Assembly: GCA_934500855.1 (NCBI GenBank)
Contig: CAKSUH010000095.1
Span: 1 to 6,514 of the forward strand
Direction: 5' to 3'
Length of the DNA: 6,514 nucleotides
Origin: an uncultured Eubacteriales bacterium
GTDB taxonomy: Bacteria; Bacillota; Clostridia; Oscillospirales; CAG-272
The notes beneath the pieces are model-generated. The model was not told the DNA's origin. It did no database searches and worked only from the letters and a program-made list of their open reading frames with translations. The translations under genes and the position numbers were made by a program. Positions 6,092-6,514 of this stretch are shown here, piece by piece. How positions within the stretch are numbered: position 1 is the first letter of the stretch; each line of letters begins with the position of its first letter.

Positions 6092-6123
6092 ACCGCACGG
6101 CTCCGGTGGTGCGACTGCGCGGT
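6092..6123 (-). promoter_or_regulatory. Rhamnosidase leader hairpin, related to the epimerase-operon leader
   Basis: Read on the minus strand, ACCGCGC (6123-6117) pairs with GTGCGGT (6098-6092), seven pairs with one G-U. The upper stem is partly paired and the loop is GCACCACCGG. Over 32 positions it matches 1646-1677 at 23, and all nine differences are transitions. The core shared by both is GCGCARTYGCACCAYCGGA. It starts about 10 bases after the -10 box, so it is at or near the mRNA 5' end. Whether it works as RNA or as a DNA site is not decided by the sequence. Confidence 0.55.
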
Positions 6124-6132
6124 ACCGATTTC

Positions 6133-6172
6133 ATTATACACCTTTTTCGTCCCTGATTCTTTACCGCTTTCG
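6133..6172 (-). promoter_or_regulatory. Promoter of the rhamnosidase gene with CGAAA-NN-GGTAAAGAA box
   Basis: On the minus strand, TATAAT at 6138-6133 predicts a start near 6126. Eighteen bases upstream ends CGAAA-GC-GGTAAAGAA (6172-6157), matching 14 of 16 bases of the box before the epimerase operon at exactly the same distance. There is no good -35 hexamer, so an activator is likely, with the locally encoded AraC protein as candidate. The box also resembles the left and middle part of a catabolite-response (cre) site (GAAAGCGGT), but the right end (CA) is missing. Confidence 0.72.
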
Positions 6173-6212
6173 GAACGCTTTTTTATCAGTTTATCGTAAA
6201 ACAGGGAAAAGA

Positions 6213-6238
6213 AGGACCTTGGGATAACCCGAGGTCCT
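6213..6238 (-). terminator. Rho-independent terminator of radA
   Basis: On the minus strand AGGACCT, one mismatched base and GGG pair with CCC, one base and AGGTCCT around a TTAT loop. A U-rich run (TTCTTTT) follows at 6212-6206. The hairpin overlaps the last bases of the radA stop codon. It insulates radA from the rhamnosidase gene downstream on the same strand. Confidence 0.8.
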
Positions 6239-6514
6239 ATTCCTTTTCGCGAAGCAGGGGAAGCGCTTCATAGATGCCCCTGACGGGAACGATGCGGATG
6301 CCGTTGATTTCAAGCGGACGCTTTTCCACATTGCGGAACGGAACGACCGCCGTTGTGAAGCCGAGACGGGCAGCTTCCTTCACACGCACTTCCAGATTTG
6401 CCACCGCGCGGCATTCTCCCGCAAGACCGACCTCGCCGAGCGCAATCAGGTCATCGGGAATGATGCGGTCGGTTGCGGAGGAAATCAGCGCGAGCGCAAC
6501 CGAGAGGTCGGAGG
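6237..6514 (-). CDS. radA: DNA repair protein RadA (Sms), C-terminal end, cut by window edge
   Basis: RadA is a RecA-like ATPase that helps recombination by extending strand exchange and branch migration; it acts on DNA in the cytoplasm. Only the last 91 residues are visible, reading in from the right edge and ending in TAG at 6239-6237. They match the Lon-protease-like C-terminal domain: SDLSVALALISS at 1-12, IPDDLIALGEVGLAGECR at 18-35, the helix VKEAARLGFTTAVVP (44-58), and the closing IRIVPVRGIYEALPLL. The domain is complete to its normal end. The zinc finger, Walker motifs and KNRFG motif lie outside the window. This is a housekeeping gene and marks one border of the sugar-use block; it has its own terminator. 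Confidence 0.93.
   Translation of the reverse strand, partial: SDLSVALALISSATDRIIPDDLIALGEVGLAGECRAVANLEVRVKEAARLGFTTAVVPFRNVEKRPLEINGIRIVPVRGIYEALPLLREKE

Noticed and set aside
6043..6141. In-frame GTG start adding 33 residues to the rhamnosidase
   Set aside because: This start lies in the TATAAT box and would place the leader hairpin in the coding region; it has no ribosome site. The ATG at 6042 has GAGGA and begins the conserved N-terminal domain soon after.
6157..6172. Catabolite-response (CcpA) site overlapping the rhamnosidase promoter box
   Set aside because: GAAAGCGGT fits the left and middle of the cre consensus, but the right end is missing and the copy at 1595-1610 fits worse. 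Kept only as an alternative explanation of the shared box.

Overview
The window looks like a piece of a moderately GC-rich Firmicutes chromosome, probably a Clostridia-type gut or rumen anaerobe. This rests on purine-rich Shine-Dalgarno sites before the genes that start here, AT-rich promoters with perfect TATAAT boxes in a GC-rich background, and the look of the proteins. The organism cannot be named from the sequence.

Layout. Bases 1-1413 (+) hold the C-terminal half of glycogen phosphorylase, GlgP, cut by the left edge. Bases 1414-1722 are non-coding: two candidate terminators for glgP, then a promoter (-10 at 1629-1634) and a structured leader. Bases 1723-3592 (+) are a two-gene operon: a xylose-isomerase-like TIM-barrel sugar isomerase/epimerase (1723-2577) and an AraC-family regulator with an N-terminal cupin domain (2693-3592; an in-frame start at 2588 is possible). 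Bases 3593-3828 separate convergent genes and carry several hairpins, including a near-perfect 56-base palindrome. Bases 3829-6042 (-) encode a 737-residue GH78 alpha-L-rhamnosidase without a signal peptide. Bases 6043-6236 hold its promoter and leader and the radA terminator. Bases 6237-6514 (-) are the 3' end of radA, cut by the right edge.

How the parts fit. The epimerase, AraC regulator and rhamnosidase form a small sugar-use cassette between two housekeeping genes (glgP and radA). Candidate terminators lie on both flanks. The model is that rhamnose-containing oligosaccharides or glycosides enter the cell, the GH78 enzyme removes rhamnose in the cytoplasm, the isomerase acts on a downstream sugar, and AraC senses the sugar. 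Transporter and rhamnose catabolic genes are not in the window.

Most notable observation. The promoters of the epimerase-araC operon and of the rhamnosidase gene are about 4.5 kb apart on opposite strands, yet are built alike. Both have CGAAA-NN-GGTAAAGAA, exactly 18 bases, then TATAAT. Just downstream both have a related hairpin-forming leader: 23 of 32 positions are identical and all nine differences are transitions. This suggests a shared local regulon with a DNA activator site and either a second operator or a conserved leader RNA.
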